Assembly: GCA_014526335.1 (NCBI GenBank)
Contig: JACTAT010000006.1
Span: forward strand, 4,657,202-4,721,201
Source of the DNA: Chrysaora quinquecirrha
Lineage: Eukaryota > Cnidaria > Scyphozoa > Semaeostomeae > Pelagiidae
Length of the DNA: 64,000 nucleotides
Reading direction: 5' to 3'
Each line of letters opens with the position of its first letter. Within the stretch, counting starts at the first letter, position 1. Positions 13,101 to 27,700 of this stretch are shown one piece after another. Position numbers and translations under genes: made by a program. Under the pieces are notes generated by a model, which worked only from the letters and a program-made list of their open reading frames with translations, was not told where the DNA came from and ran no database searches.

Positions 13101-16100
13101 ACTATTAAAGCTACAAGACAAAGCCATAGAGTCTTGCACCGGCCTTCCGAATCATTGTAAAAATAATACCCCCACCCCTTCCGAAATTTCATTCAATGTT
13201 GTTGGTGTTGAAAGTAAAACTTTTTCAGGGAAAAATATCGAACAAACAACATTGAAACTGGGGAAAGAGGCCCTTGCTCAACAATTATAGCTTCATACTT
13301 ACAGACCCAAAAATTGCTAGCATCGTGCAAAATGTCTGAACTAACGCTCCCTAGTGTTAATAGGGTTTGTCCCGGATCGCAGCTTTGTGTTGATTTTTTG
13401 AGACAGGAAATTATGAAGGGAAAAGCCTATAATTTAGGAAAAATTTTTGCATTTCTCCCAGTACAGTAAAACCACCACTTAACGAGCACATGTATGACCA
13501 ATAATACTGTCCGTTGCAGAACGGTGTTTGCTGAATGGAAATTTTCTTTACAAAGAAATGACCTCAAGAAAGAATCTATTTCCCTATTGTTCAAAGGTGT
13601 CCGCTACACATATGAGTATCTTGATGGAAGTTCCCTTGCAAAATCACTAAAGAACGTTCAAAATCATTTCAGACCTTGTGAGGGTATACTGCGACACGAG
13701 CTCTGTTACTGACAAAACAGCAATGATTCTTTTAGGGTATTATCACATGACTTGAAAGGGGAACACACAATCGCAGCTGACTAGATTTTGTCTACTGTTT
13801 TCCCATATGTCTATCCATATGTAACTTCACAGTACTTTGACCTACTTCAGACGTACCGGAGTTGCGTCGTGTCACAGAAATAGCCTCCTGCACGGCAGTA
13901 GCACGACGTCTGAATGAATCAGTGATTTTAGCTCGAGCAGAAGTCTGGCTTGACCTATTTTGCTGTGCCGCACGGCAGTTGCTTGACACTAGCATGGCTT
14001 TGATTCAGATTCAGACGTCCAGCAACTGCCCATGGCAGAACTTATCGGGGGTGAACGTGACTGGCAGGCCTTCGCCCCTTTTCTCGTTTGCAAGCCAGGA
14101 TCAAACATCGTGCCAAGTGTCGAGCTTGAGCATGCGACTCAGGCACGATCTCTGAGTTGGGTTTTAATAATAAAAGAATACGATTTTACCTGATCCTATA
14201 ATAACTGTCCTGTCATCAACAATCATCATTTTACTATGTACATATACAATTTCTGTTACCTGAAAAGAACACGCGAAACAATTATTTTTCTTTTTTATTT
14301 TTCTCAAAATATCAACGGTTAGTAAACCAAAATGCTCTATTTTACCATTACTACATTACTAATAAACAAGTTTCCAGAGAGGGCTCGCGTTCATTAAAGA
14401 ATGGGAGTTTAACAGAGAGAGGCGTTAATAAGATAATTTCGTAAAAAGGAGGCATTCTACGCATTCTTACCAACTTATCCTGTAGATCAGCGTAATTTCG
14501 CAAGCCATAAAAGTTGATGTATTTTGATGGATCTTCAACTAAAACAAAATAATTTGATATTCAATTTGCTGCTTCGCTTTTTATATCAATACCATCGCCA
14601 GTAAATCATTTCTTAATCAACACTATACACTATATTTGACACTCACCCCCTCTCTCCTTGAGAAGCTCCAAAATCGATTCGGGACTCCTGCATATCGTCC
14701 TATAATTCCAGTGTTCAACAACAAGCTTGGAAGAGCCACTTGGTTGTCCAATTTCACCTGTGTTAACAACAGAACGTTATGAAATGGGTTGAGGTTTTGG
14801 GAAGCGAAGCTTTAAGATAAATTGTAAGACCAATACGGGGACCAAAAACATTGGGCAAATAGAACGATGCAGCAGTTACATTACACCTACACCTTACACA
14901 ATGTTTTTGGTCACCGTATTGGTCTTAGAACATTATGAATAACTCAACAAAAGACGAAAGTAATCTTCTAACAATTAAGCATTAAAATTGGAGAGACACA
15001 AAAGAAAATTCAACCAGATCTGTAGACTGAAAAGACTCCTTCTCTATTAAGCCGCCTTCTCCAATAGGAGCTGCCCTAACAGAATTTTCCCAATGAAATA
15101 AACATTCGCTCTGAGGCTTAGAAGGGCTTTTAACGTATGAATAGGTTTCTTTTAATTTTTAAGAAGAAAATCAAGCAAAAAGTGGGGTGTAACAAAGAGC
15201 AGCTTTTTTCAAAAAGGAACAGCTGATGGCTTGTGATGGCCACCCTGATAAACCTATGCGCAGTAATTTGAATGATATATTCAGTACAGTGGAGCATGTT
15301 CAGTACTGTCGAGGTAAAGCACGGTGGAGGGCCTTCAGTACTGTTGGGATATCATCAATACTGTTTGGAAATCATCAGTACTGTGGAGGGATACCATCAG
15401 TAATTTTAGGGATATCTTAAATACTATATAGAAACAAGATTACGTTTAGCCCAATAAGTGACTCGATTAACTGGATAGATATGCAACACCAAGATAGGGT
15501 GAAAACAGTAGAAAACAGTAGGATGAAGCAGTAGAATTTAGTAGTGTTAATTACCTGGAAAAGACGGCAGCAGAGGCATGACAACTACGACAAGAAAAGT
15601 TTCTCCACTCCTAACACATAAAATGAGAGAAATTAGTTTTGCAACTCATTTTGTCCAATGTTGTATTAGTTAAGAATAGCAGTCGAGTGTGAACAGCGAA
15701 ACAACTTTGACTAAGAAACACCGTAAAACTAATATTAAATATTAAATACCAATATTTCGCCCCAACATGAAGGGCTTGTTCAGAGAAAACAGGGAAACCC
15801 AGAATGATCAAGTGACCCCTGTGAAGATTGGGAACACAGTGCTTCGAGCATGAAATCGTCAAAAATCTAGGCAATGCAAACCACAATTGTTGTGTATTTC
15901 GATTTACAGGGCTTAAAATGATAGCGGATCGCGGCACCAGTGATCGAAGAAAGTTTCAAAGGGAATCTTTAGAAAGTTAGTGTAGATTTTCTAAAACCAT
16001 TGTGGCAGGAACGGTAGTTGCCTTATAACCATAAGAAGAAGAGCAACAACCGAAGTATTTTGCTACTTTTCAACTATAGTTTTCATTTTTATGGACCCTT

Positions 16101-19100
16101 CTCTTAAAATGTTTCCAGCATAACTGATTTTACGAAATTGGCCGATCAGATGAAGTAACGACTGATGTTATCGAAGTTAAGATTAGATTAAGGAAATCCA
16201 AGTTAATACAATGCAAGTTCAATTTTAAGATGAAGCTAAAATGAAATGGATATCAGCTTACTGGTGTGCCTCTACAATTCTGTCGACCAACGCATCACCA
16301 ATTTTGTTATAAACATACTCAGATTTCAGCGAGGTGATGAAAAACTGATTCTAAACAAGAGAGAAACAGATGAATTGAATGGTTTCAATAGAGCTATAAT
16401 GTATGGCAAATGTATCTACAAATACTACAGGCAGTGTCAAGGATGATCTTCAGAGTATTGGGTTTTTTACACGGTTATATGAGCGAGGGGATGAGTCTGC
16501 CTTTTCCAGATAATTATAACAAGCCAAAGCCTGTGTTTGTTGGCCGGAAGACAGAAAGTTTGAAAAAGCTTAAAGATGGCCCACATTATATTTTAAGGAA
16601 ACAAGTTTTGTAGATATTGCCCTGGTAATGGGGTTACAATTTCAAATTATGCCCCTGTTGTAACCCCCTCACTAGATTCACATGTATACCATGTCCCATA
16701 TAGAATTGCCCTCTCCCCAAATGTCTTGAGGCACAATGATTTGTGGCCACAACAGTTTCTTTATTAATAAAGGCGTTGAGTAAATTACCTCGATATAGAT
16801 GAAATGCTTTGAATTTTTTATCAAAGAGATATAAGCCTTGTGGATGGAATCTTCAGTCTCTGTTCCTGCAGACCATTCTCCAACTGATCTAAGAATCTGT
16901 CAGGGGTAAAAGACTTACATTTGAAATTTCAGCTACACAGAAAACCATTGGAAGAAAAAGGACAAAAGTAATTTTCTACTAGCTGATTGATGTTTTAGGA
17001 CAAGAGGACAAACAGCAAAAGAAAAACTTTGGTATAAACATGAAATTGTAGACTTATTACCTGAGTCCCAGTTATTGCTCATCAACGGAGACTAACATTA
17101 AACCGAGATTGCTGAAACTGGGACTCGATGACTCAGCAACAACAACAGAGCCTGGTAACATTGCTTGCTTGCTCAGTATCGTGGTCAGATTCGATTCTGC
17201 GAGACTACTCGTGCATTTTAGTATTACGAAAGGGCATTAAAATCAACCAAATTCCTACAGGTGGGCTTGAAATTTCCTGATATTCATGCGAATGGGTAGG
17301 AAATTGACCATACAAATGGGTTCTTTCGTCAAAATCCAGATTTAGGTCTTATCATAGTCACATTCAATAATTACTCCCCCCCTGCCCCGGGATATGAAAG
17401 AACTTAACAAATCTGACGCACTGTAACAAATTCATTGTTAATTACATACCTGGCAGTCAGCGGTCACAGTATTAGGGATATCTAATGGCATGACTTCAGG
17501 TACTGGGTGATATGTTCTTGGAACCAACAGTGGATATGACTCGAATTCCTTTACTTTCTCCAACTGTAAAGAAAAAACGTGCCAATCAGTAAAATATCGT
17601 TACAAACACCGGATAAAAAAGAAAAGGACGCATTGGTGCTCAGCTTAAATCACCAAATTTATTTTTAAGCAAGAAGGGGTCTTGCTGGGGAAGGTACGCA
17701 TAACCCGAACAGTTTTCCTTATCTCCTTTACGTATTTTGAAATATCGCCCCTTAATCTCTCGCCCCTTAATCTCTAAAGAATAGAGTACCAAAATGAGAT
17801 TTCTCAGTTTGCTCTTCATTCTCTGAAAGAGCGTCAAAATAATGCTTACATGTGCAAAATCTTTCAGGGACATCAAACATTGGCCGAGATATGACCATTC
17901 GAAGAATTATATTTCAATAGCAAATCACTGCATTTTTGCGCCCGGTTCTAAACTTTATGAACCAGGGGGAAAATACAGCGATTTCCTATTGAAATGTATT
18001 TCTTTGAATGGCCATATCTCAGCCAATATTTAATATTTTCGACTGATTTTCGATATTTTTGCATTATTTTTCATGCTATTTCAGAAAACGAAGACCAAAT
18101 TAAGAAATTCTAAAAATATATTTTTGTGACGTCACGAATTGTGTGCTCTATTATCACATTCTATGCTGAGTAAAGATTTTGAGATTAATGGGGCGAAGAT
18201 AAACATTTGACTTTCTGAGAAAAGGTACCTTAGTGAAATTCCACCTTTGGATGAAATGTCTTGCAACGTCTCTAGCAGCAGAACCATAAACAACAGCAGC
18301 AATATCATGCCAAGGCATTCTCGGATGGGTATTTCTATCTACAGAATCTTCCAGTGGTTTCTCCATCTCTATAACATCCTTTAAATAGGGATTACAATAG
18401 TCTTTGCCCAGAAAATACTTTGCAAGGTCTTGGCCGTCTTCTTCATCAACTACGAACGAGCCATTATCGGTTACTGGCGATGCAGGAACCGGTGACAATG
18501 CATCAGTATCGACAAACATTTTTGATATGTTTGCAATGGTGCTTTCCTGTAAAAAGATTGGAATTTTAACAGTATGCCAAACGATCTATTCACACGCTTA
18601 GTAGCTACCTTAAAATACACATCCTGTTACTGATATTTCTGAACCTCGCTTCTCCTCCGGCACTTAACACATTTCTCGATTCTCAGCCATCAACTAGTCT
18701 GGACCCTTGTACCCAAGGAAACAAATTAATGACATTCTGGAACTTTGGATTCGGTAAGGTCGTTGAGTTTTGCATAGCTCATAGCTCTAAGTATTGTGCT
18801 TGAGCCTTATACGTAGTTTTGCATTAACTGTGAAAACCTTTCTTGTGGAATTAAAGAAAGACACTCCAAAGCGAAGTTCAGACATTGCGCCAGAGTCGCC
18901 AGCATATTCTGGCACAGAACAAACATGAAAATTGATCCAGACATCTTAACGTGCCCCTTTTCTCTGTATTCTTTTAACCTCCGTTGCAAATTCTATCCGT
19001 TGGGCTTGGAAACGAGACAACAAGCTTTGGATATGCAGTCCAGTTCGCACTTAACAAGTTCTGGTACCAGGGGCGGACTGGCAGGGATGCTAGGTTGCGA

Positions 19101-21757
19101 TTGCAACCCGGGCCTTCGCATATAGGGTCTTTGCTTGTTATATAGGGTCTTTAACAAACTTTTTCTGTTGTTTCTTGAACAAATCTCTTCGATTTCTGAT
19201 CTCTTCGATCTCTTCGATCTCTTCGATTGGACTGGTTTCGCTCAGTATGAAAACAGTTGGAAAGGACAGAAATTGTTTCTCAATGCAGATAATTGGAAAG
19301 AAGTAAAAATAAAAAGATAATCAGCTTATGCGCAAGAAAATATGGAAGCAAGAGAATATAGAAATGCGAAAATATGTATCAAGGGAGGCGATTTTGTCAT
19401 CGAAATATCGTGAATAAGGAAAGAAGTATTAACATGAAGAGTAGCCCTTGCCTTGAATTAGTTTTTTACAGAGGAGCTCGCTAGAAGCAACTAACAAGAC
19501 AAATTGCTATAGTGAAAACAGCCACTTTTACTGGAAATAGCAACCCTTGAGATTCGCTGCCAGTCCGCCTCTATCTGGTATGGAGGCGGCTCGGCATCTG
19601 AATCAACGTCGTGCTTGTGTCGAGCTACTACCGTGCGAAACGGCAAAATGGTTCGTGCCAAGCTTTAACCTTGGCCTAACATCACTGATTGATTCGTGCT
19701 GTACTACCACCGTGCCAAATGTTATTTCAGACACAGCGTGACTCTGACACGACATCTGAGCAAGGCCTTAATCACTCTGATTTGAAAGAACACACGTATA
19801 CCTCGTTTGTTTACTACTTCAGTATAAAATCACCTTGCATACTTTAGGTGTCTGAAAGATGAAGATTCACATCGAATCGCACCTAAAATTTCTAGCAGAT
19901 GAAACAGACATGTAGTTTAATAAGCTCCGTTCATTAAAAAAATCAGTTCTCAGTTAGTTCAAACTTGGTATTTCTCATAATTACTGCCTGTTCCAATATC
20001 AAAGACTTGTCATGATAAGCGATGATTATTATGTCTAAAACTGTGTCTGAAACAGCCTTGATAAAAGAGAATATAATTAGTCTGTACAGATGTAGCCAAT
20101 ACAGAACAGTCAGCTGTCCGTTGGGTTATAATATATTGGGGAAATAGGAGACATATTGATTCTTACCGTCTTTGTGAATAACTGTGGTCGAGCGGATCCA
20201 AAATCAGTTAACTTATGTTTTCTGTTGTCCCATCGGCCGTAGCACAGATCAACACCTGTGAATCAAACAAACATACAGGAAAATCTTAATACGGCTATCA
20301 CATACTGGAGCTGCTTCACTTATATACACATTTTCAATTTAGGCCCTTGGCAAACGATCAAACATTGTTTGTCAGACATTTAATGTTTACTTGTGAAACA
20401 CTATGTTGGATAGTTAGGCCACATCACAATACATTGCTCGTCTTGTCGAATGTTCTTTGCCTGATAAAAGCACAGAAAGTTTTTCAAAATCATTGCTGAA
20501 AGAATTCTGCTTGCAAGCAATGTTTTGCGACGTGGCCAAACGGTCAACCATTGCTTGTAATGCAGAACTCAAATGTTTGATCGTTCAGTTATGGCCTTAG
20601 AGAGCAACGTTTTCAAATTTTAAAAAACGTCTCTATAGAGAAGTTCCCGCTTCTGATTCAGATTGAGCACCTTTCTTAGTGATAACGTCAAAAGCATTCA
20701 TGATGCTGATTTGATAGAGATGGAAAGTTTGAAAACCTTTAAGGAAATTTTTAAAATCTACCTCCGAGAAATGCGATTTTCTGGTCAATGCAAACAACCT
20801 TTTCGTGATGAGCCCATAGAAATGTTCCCGAACCAGGCAAGTGATCTGGATGGCGTAATACCTAAAGGTCAAATAATTCGTGAGAAATGAAGAAAAATAC
20901 GTAGCGTAAGTGAAAGAAAACAATATTTAATATTCTAAAGAGAAGCAAGAACTGATTGAAAAACCATCAATTTTGAGAACTAGTGCATGGCAGTAAGCCA
21001 TTAACATTGAGTATTTAGACAAGTTGATTCAATAGTTAACCATATGCTCACTTTGATGTTACTGTCATGCAGACTATGAAGAAGCTGTTTGCTGTAATAG
21101 CTGTTGATAGCCAGTGTTAGTTCGATTTCTTTGTACATTATGACATAGACTTTGACTCCATCTCGAGCTCTCTTCCTAAGCAGCTCATCAAGGCGCCATT
21201 TTGTTAGATCGATGACGGGCCGTTTTAAATGAATTTCAGGACTCAACCTGAAAATACATGAAATTAATGACTCTGATGATGAAAAACACGTTTTCAGCCA
21301 TATTTTGTTTATCTTGCTGTGTTACAAACTCTATAGATCTTTTTGACAGTTATTCAGCTAGCTAGCTAGTTAGTTAGTTGACTAGTTAGTTATTAGTTAG
21401 TTAGTTAGTCAATTAGTTAATTAGTTAGTTAGTTAGTCAGTTAGTTATATAGTTTGTTAGTTAGTAAGTTAGATAGTTAGTTAGTTAGGTAGCTAGTAAG
21501 CATAGCTCGTAAGTAAGTTAGTTAGATAACTGGTTGGTTAGTTCGTTAGCTAGTTAGTTAGTTACTCAGTCATTTTATTAGTTAACTAGTTAGTTAGTTA
21601 GGCAGTTAGATAGTTAGTTAGTTACTTAGTTAGATAGTTTGTTAGTTAGTAAGTTAGATAGTTAGCTAGTTAGTTGGTTAGGTAGGTATTAAGCATAGCT
21701 TGTAAGTTAGTTAGTTAGTTAGCTAGATAAGAAGTTAGTTAGTTAGTTAGTTAGTTT

Positions 21758-21794
<37 letters not shown>

Positions 21795-24700
21795 CTAGTT
21801 AGTTAGTTAATTACTTAGTTAGTTACTAAGTTAGTTAGTTAGTTAGTTAGTTAAATAGTTAATTAGTTAGTAAGCATAGCTTGTAAGTTAGTAAGTTAGT
21901 TAACTAGTTAGTTAGTTGCTAGCTTGAATTAACCGATATAGCTTGAAGTATTTGCTTCTAATCATCAATGATTTTTGCATGCACAGATCAAACAAAGGTC
22001 AAATAAAAAACACCAAAAAAGTGCCAAAATTAAGTATGGGGAGGAGGGCTTAAATTATTTCTAAATTGCGAAACGTTAAAGAAAAGTTAAAACAGAGTTA
22101 GGTCTTGGCGAAACGGTCAAACATTCTTCGTCAAACATCTAAAATTTGGTTCGCAAATAGGATGTTTGACAGTTTGGCCACATCGCAAAAAATAATTTAA
22201 ATGTTACAAGCAGATAGCTTATGTTTTACAGTTTCTCAAAAACACTACTAAGCAATTCTGCTTGTCAAACAGTATGTTGCGATATCGCCAAACAATCAAA
22301 CATTGATTTGCTTGTAAAGCAAATCACAGAGGTTTTACCAACAATGTTTGATTGTTTGGCCAGGGAGATTTTCCAAACATTGCAGGTCTAAGACACTCGG
22401 ACATAAATTCTTGTGATTCACTCCTTCTGTAACAGTGAGGAATTTACAGATGATTAGCTTAAGGCATTTTAATTTATGACTAACGATGGGAAATGAATTG
22501 CATAGTATGATAAAACAATGGAAAGAATACTCACCACCAGTCAGTGATGTAAATTTCTTCTTCGGCTTTCTCAATTGCGTCTGCTACAAGTTCAAGATAG
22601 CCTGCCGCGTCTACAAACCTAGAAAGATAAAAAGAAATTAAACTGGGAGAAAGCCGTAAGGCAAAAAGATCCAGAGACACCGAACACATTGTCAAATGCA
22701 TAAAATGTTTTGTGGTCTATTGTCTTCAGATCAACTGCTGACCAAGTCAATAGCAGTAACTCAAATTTTCCATTTTAGAAACTAAACGTGTAACCTCGAA
22801 TTCCAAAGTATTTGGGCCCTGGTACCTGTCTACAAAATTAGCCAAAATCAAAAGTGTTGGTCATTTAGTGATTTACATTTATTACATTATTTGCATTTTC
22901 GGCTTATAGTCCGGTCTGATGCTTTGAAGAAATTGTGATGTCACTTAGTGATTTCTATTGTCTGAAAAGACTTACTACATCAGTCAAACTCTTCGCAAAC
23001 GAAAACAACAAAAACCCTACAGCTGATTGTCCAGAGCAGTTTAAGCGTCCAGCAATTCGATAACTACGACTCAAGTAATAAGTCTATGAGCAGACAATCA
23101 AATTATGAATTAATCAAGCCACTAATGTTACAGCAAATGATAGAGCAAATGCTGAAAAGAAAGAAATTGCAGACCAGTCAGTTAACAGAGCACAGAGCAC
23201 GTCTTTACTGTTAACTTACCATTGTACCTGGCTTTCTCTCCTGATTGGTGCGAAAGAATCATTGTGGTGCTCTTTCACCCAATCAGACCCAGTGCTTGCC
23301 ATTGCTTTCACAATTGCTGTTATCCACTCACTATAGTCAAAGGAAGATACGTGAAAATCAAACGTAAATAAACATCTACGAATCAAAGTTTTGAAATCTC
23401 AGAAAGGTTTAAATAGACGTTTCTTTATAAGCATCCTTTCTATGAAAGCTTGAAAGAATTTTAAATCAAACCGTTTTACAATGATATGAAGTATGAATTT
23501 GATAAGGAGGAAATTGAAGGCCTACTGTGGGGGGAGGGGAAAAGCATCTTATTCCAGACAATGCCGGAAGAGAGGGGGGGTTGGAAAATTACAATTTCCA
23601 CCGCGAATTCGAAAAGCGATTCAAGCTCTTTAACTCACCAAAAAAGCGATTCGAGCTCTCTACTTCTCGAAAAGATGTAGGCCTAGAGTTATCTTGAGAC
23701 AATCGCATCTTAAAATCTACCCATCTGAAACCCTCTTACCGTGAATCCCTCGTTGACTGGCATTTAACTGAAAGGTCTCTGAAAAGAAGAAAAAAGATGT
23801 TAATAAAACATTAACTTTATCCTTCCCTCTTGTCAATAATATATCGCTTTGATGGGTCTAATTGATCAGCTAAAAGTCTGTTTTAATTTATAGACAAAGA
23901 GGATATTTCGGATGTCATATATCAGAAAAAGCTTATCATTGTTTTCAAAATCTAGCAATAGTGCAGTGGAAGACACATGAGGCATCAAAGGGGTATGGTT
24001 GCCTCCGCAATATTGACGAGGAAATGGCATTTTACCTTGAAAAAAACAGAAGAAAATCAGGACTTTACTAAAGGAACATCTCTCCCAAATGTAATCTGCA
24101 AAGTGTCTGCCTCTGCCTGTGAGAGGTAGATAAAGTCGTTATATCCTAAAAAGTCCAATAACCGGCGAGGTTATTACCACTGCACAAGGGCTATATATAG
24201 CTACCCTGTCGGAAATAGGTACAGTGGTCAAATAGTTAGAAGAGCACGTTAACATATCTCGGCATACCTTACACTGTTCGAAATGATTAGGCCATGTTTA
24301 GATCCAGTGTTAACTTTACCAGACCGAACAGTGAATTTTGGATCCATCAGCAGCACATCACGAATAATAAGGGTCTTTGGACTGTAAAGAAAAATACAAT
24401 AATTGGGTACCAAATTAGCACATATTTGAAACAAAAGTCGATGAATTCTCAGTAGAATATGTTAGAGTGAAAAGTTTTGTGCAAGGAGTTGTTCACTGAT
24501 ACAAAGATTCTCATTCAACAGACGTTTAAAGATGAGTGAGGGCATTTCATCGAAGAACATATAATTGCCACCTGCATATTATTTCCAAATCATGAAATAT
24601 CGCTTTTGCTATTTTTGCAATATAATCAAATGCATAAAGTTGCTGAACAAAACTGCTTAACATCACCAAGTTTCGTTTAGATGACTTGGGTAGCGAATTA

Positions 24701-27700
24701 TGTAAGGTTGAATTAACAACAATTTCAGGCAAGCAGTTGTGAACCTGTTTAGCTTTGCCAAAATCTAAATTTTTTTAATGACCTAGGCCCTGACCAAACG
24801 ATGAAACATGGTTTGTTAAATATCTTGTTTAATATAACAGTTTTATGCTTTGGTCACTTTTCAAAACATTGCTCGTCAAACATTTTTATTTGTAACAAGC
24901 AGAAAACGTTATTGAAACCTTTTAAAAGACATTGGTATGTAATTCTGCACGTGAAGTAATGTTTTGGGACATATTTAGGCCAAATTGGCCAAATGATCAG
25001 ACAAGGCTTAATCAAAAAATATTTGTTTGCATATTAGCTCTGATCATAGGAAACAATTGGCCACTCACTTCAAATATAGCACACAACTGTCTTTCAGTGA
25101 AAGCCATCTGTAATGAAAAGCAAATTAAAACATTAAAAACAAGCTCTACGGTCATATAGCTAAAGTGCGTAAGGTAGCCACAATCAAAAGCAACTGAGAG
25201 GCAGTCCTAAAATTCACAGTCACAATAAGGTAGGGTGTAGATATCGAAATCATTTATACATTACAAGGATACAATATCAAGTATAACGTTGCGTTTTTTA
25301 ATCAAAGCCGAATACACTTTATGCAGATCACCATAGATTGGATTCGAACTTGGACTGCATGACCAGAGAGCCAGCGATGATTCATCTGAGCTAAAAAGCT
25401 CAATCAAATCGCACAAGTACTCTCCAATTCATACAACACAAGACTCTCCTCTCGTGTTGACGTTTTCTTGTTGCAGCTATGCAGCTATGTTGAGCTTTCT
25501 TCAGCACCATACATATTAGTATATATTTGTAATGAATGGCGAACACTTGGATAGACCTTTCCACAAGTGGCATACCACAATAAGTGGGATTCGAACCTGG
25601 ACTGCATGAACAGAGAGCCAGCGACGATTCCACGGAGCTAAAGAGCTCAATGAAACCGCCGAGTACCTCTTCAAGTCAGACTCTCCTCCCGTTTGACTAT
25701 TGTGTTTCGGCTATGGTGAGCCTTCTTCAGCACCATACATACCCTTGCACATATTTGTCATGAACGGAAAACACTTGGATAGATTTTCCACAAATGGCAT
25801 ACCACAATAAGTGGGATTCGAAGCTGGGCTGCATTGCCACAAAGCCAACGACGTTACCTTTCTGATGCAGTATGCCATTTGTGGCAAAATCTATTCTAGT
25901 GTTCGCAATCCATGACAAACATACACTTTACGTAGTAAACTACACATCTAACACTGTACCTGTGATTCCAGAACCCACAGCAGGAGCACCTTAGACATCC
26001 ACAGCAGCCAACAACCACTCGCTGACCACCTGCTTTCTTCTCAACCATTGATTCTCTAGAATGTAACGAAAGTTATTAACCTTCGGATACAGCTCAGATC
26101 GAGATAGTGCTACCCTCTTAGGAATAGATGCTATGAAGCGTCCTGGGGGTACATGACTCATGGATAGACGCTTCCGCAAAAGATGGCCGCCATTTTTGCC
26201 TATTGTTTTCACTGAGGATTGGGAATTCTGGGAATAATTTCCTTCGTTACCTATTTTACATAGCCAAAGACGTTGAATTCGTAACTAAGGAAATTATCCC
26301 CAGAATTCCCTTCGAAAAACCTTAAGAATAAGAAGGGATTGACAGAAACGGACGCCATCTTTTGCGGAAACCTCTATTGACAGGGACGGGCACAGACCCT
26401 ATATTATGGGTAATAATAATAAATGGAATATATGAGAGTATTAAGACTTTCTGGGCTATATTATTGCTTGAAATTGTATTAGCTACGAACATCATCAACG
26501 TCAAATAAGACGACGAATAAGAAGAGGATGATGATGATGATGCTGATGATGATGATGATGATGAAGGATAAAAAAAGAAGGAAAAAATAAAAAGAAGGCG
26601 AATGAAAGGAGAAGAAGAAGAAGAGAAAAATTATAAGAAGAAGAAGGAGAAAAGAAGAAGAAAAAGAAGAAGAAGAAGAAAAATAAAAGAATAAGAAGAA
26701 AAAGAATGAGGAGAAGAAGAAGAAGAAGTAGTAGTAGCTGTAGTAGTAGAAGAAGAAGAATAAGAAGAAGAGGAAGACGGATAAAAGAAGAAAAAGAAGG
26801 AGGAGGAGGAGGAGGAGGAGGAGGGGAAGAAGAAGAAGAAGAAGAACGAGAAGAAGAAAAATGAGAAGAAGAAAAAAAAGAAGAAGAATAAGAAGAAAAC
26901 GAATAAAAGAAGGAGAAGAAGAGAAAGGAGAAGAAGAAAAAGAAGAATACATATACTTACTTGTTTTTGTTTCCAAAATCTTCTACGAATGAAACGATAC
27001 TAACTTCGAAGAAATCCAAGACTTCTTTGTCATTTCGTATCTCCAACAAGTTCATAATACTTTGTAAAAATTTCTCAAGCTGCTTTCGCCTACGCTCAAG
27101 GTTCCTTGTGCCAATCACTGCTATTTCAGGCCGTCTTGGAAAGCTTGGTAACTTGCATTTGATCTTATCTCGTTTGGTTGTTGGAAGTTGTGAAGTCGCT
27201 TTTGCAATCATCAGGTCGGTATAGAGTTTGAGAAAATGACGATGTCTTCTCTTGATGGTCCATTTGAATTCACCATGCGTGATATCAATCGTATATCTAT
27301 GATAGTGAATAAAGTTATTATCTTAGGTGTATCGACGCAATTTGATACGTAAGCTACATAGCTAGGGATTATCGATCTTTTTGCAGAAAAGGAACCTGGT
27401 AACACATGGAGATACACAAAGGCTGGAGTAAGAGGGAAACAGTATCGTTTCTGGTGGAACAAAGATCTTGCATAACCAATGATTTGCGAGGATTTGTTCA
27501 ATTCATTTGCAAGAAAAACGTATGTTCCATTCAGCAGTTTTGGAATCTGTCCGCACTCTGCATCGAAACCAACAGGCCGGTTCTGCGTAGACAACAAGAG
27601 TTTGCTTTCTCACTTGGGCTCTTCAAGGTGATTGGTGTTTAAAACAAAGTTTCACATTGTCTTCACTTTTCTGATTGGAGCATTTCAATGGGCATTTGGG

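Noticed and set aside
13862..14155. 97-codon plus-strand frame
   Set aside because: Falls in an interspersed GC-richer repeat also seen near 19590-19765; no family similarity recognised.
20633..20923. Overlapping frames on both strands at the HKD1 exon
   Set aside because: Shadows of the phospholipase D exon 20762-20861 in other frames.
23486..23680. Plus-strand frame with two KSDSSSL repeats
   Set aside because: Lies within a phospholipase D intron, starts without support, and the repeat is a short local duplication.
26479..26976. Long reverse frame rich in Leu, Ser, Phe and Tyr
   Set aside because: Direct translation of the GAA/TTC tract; low complexity and overlaps the phospholipase D donor.
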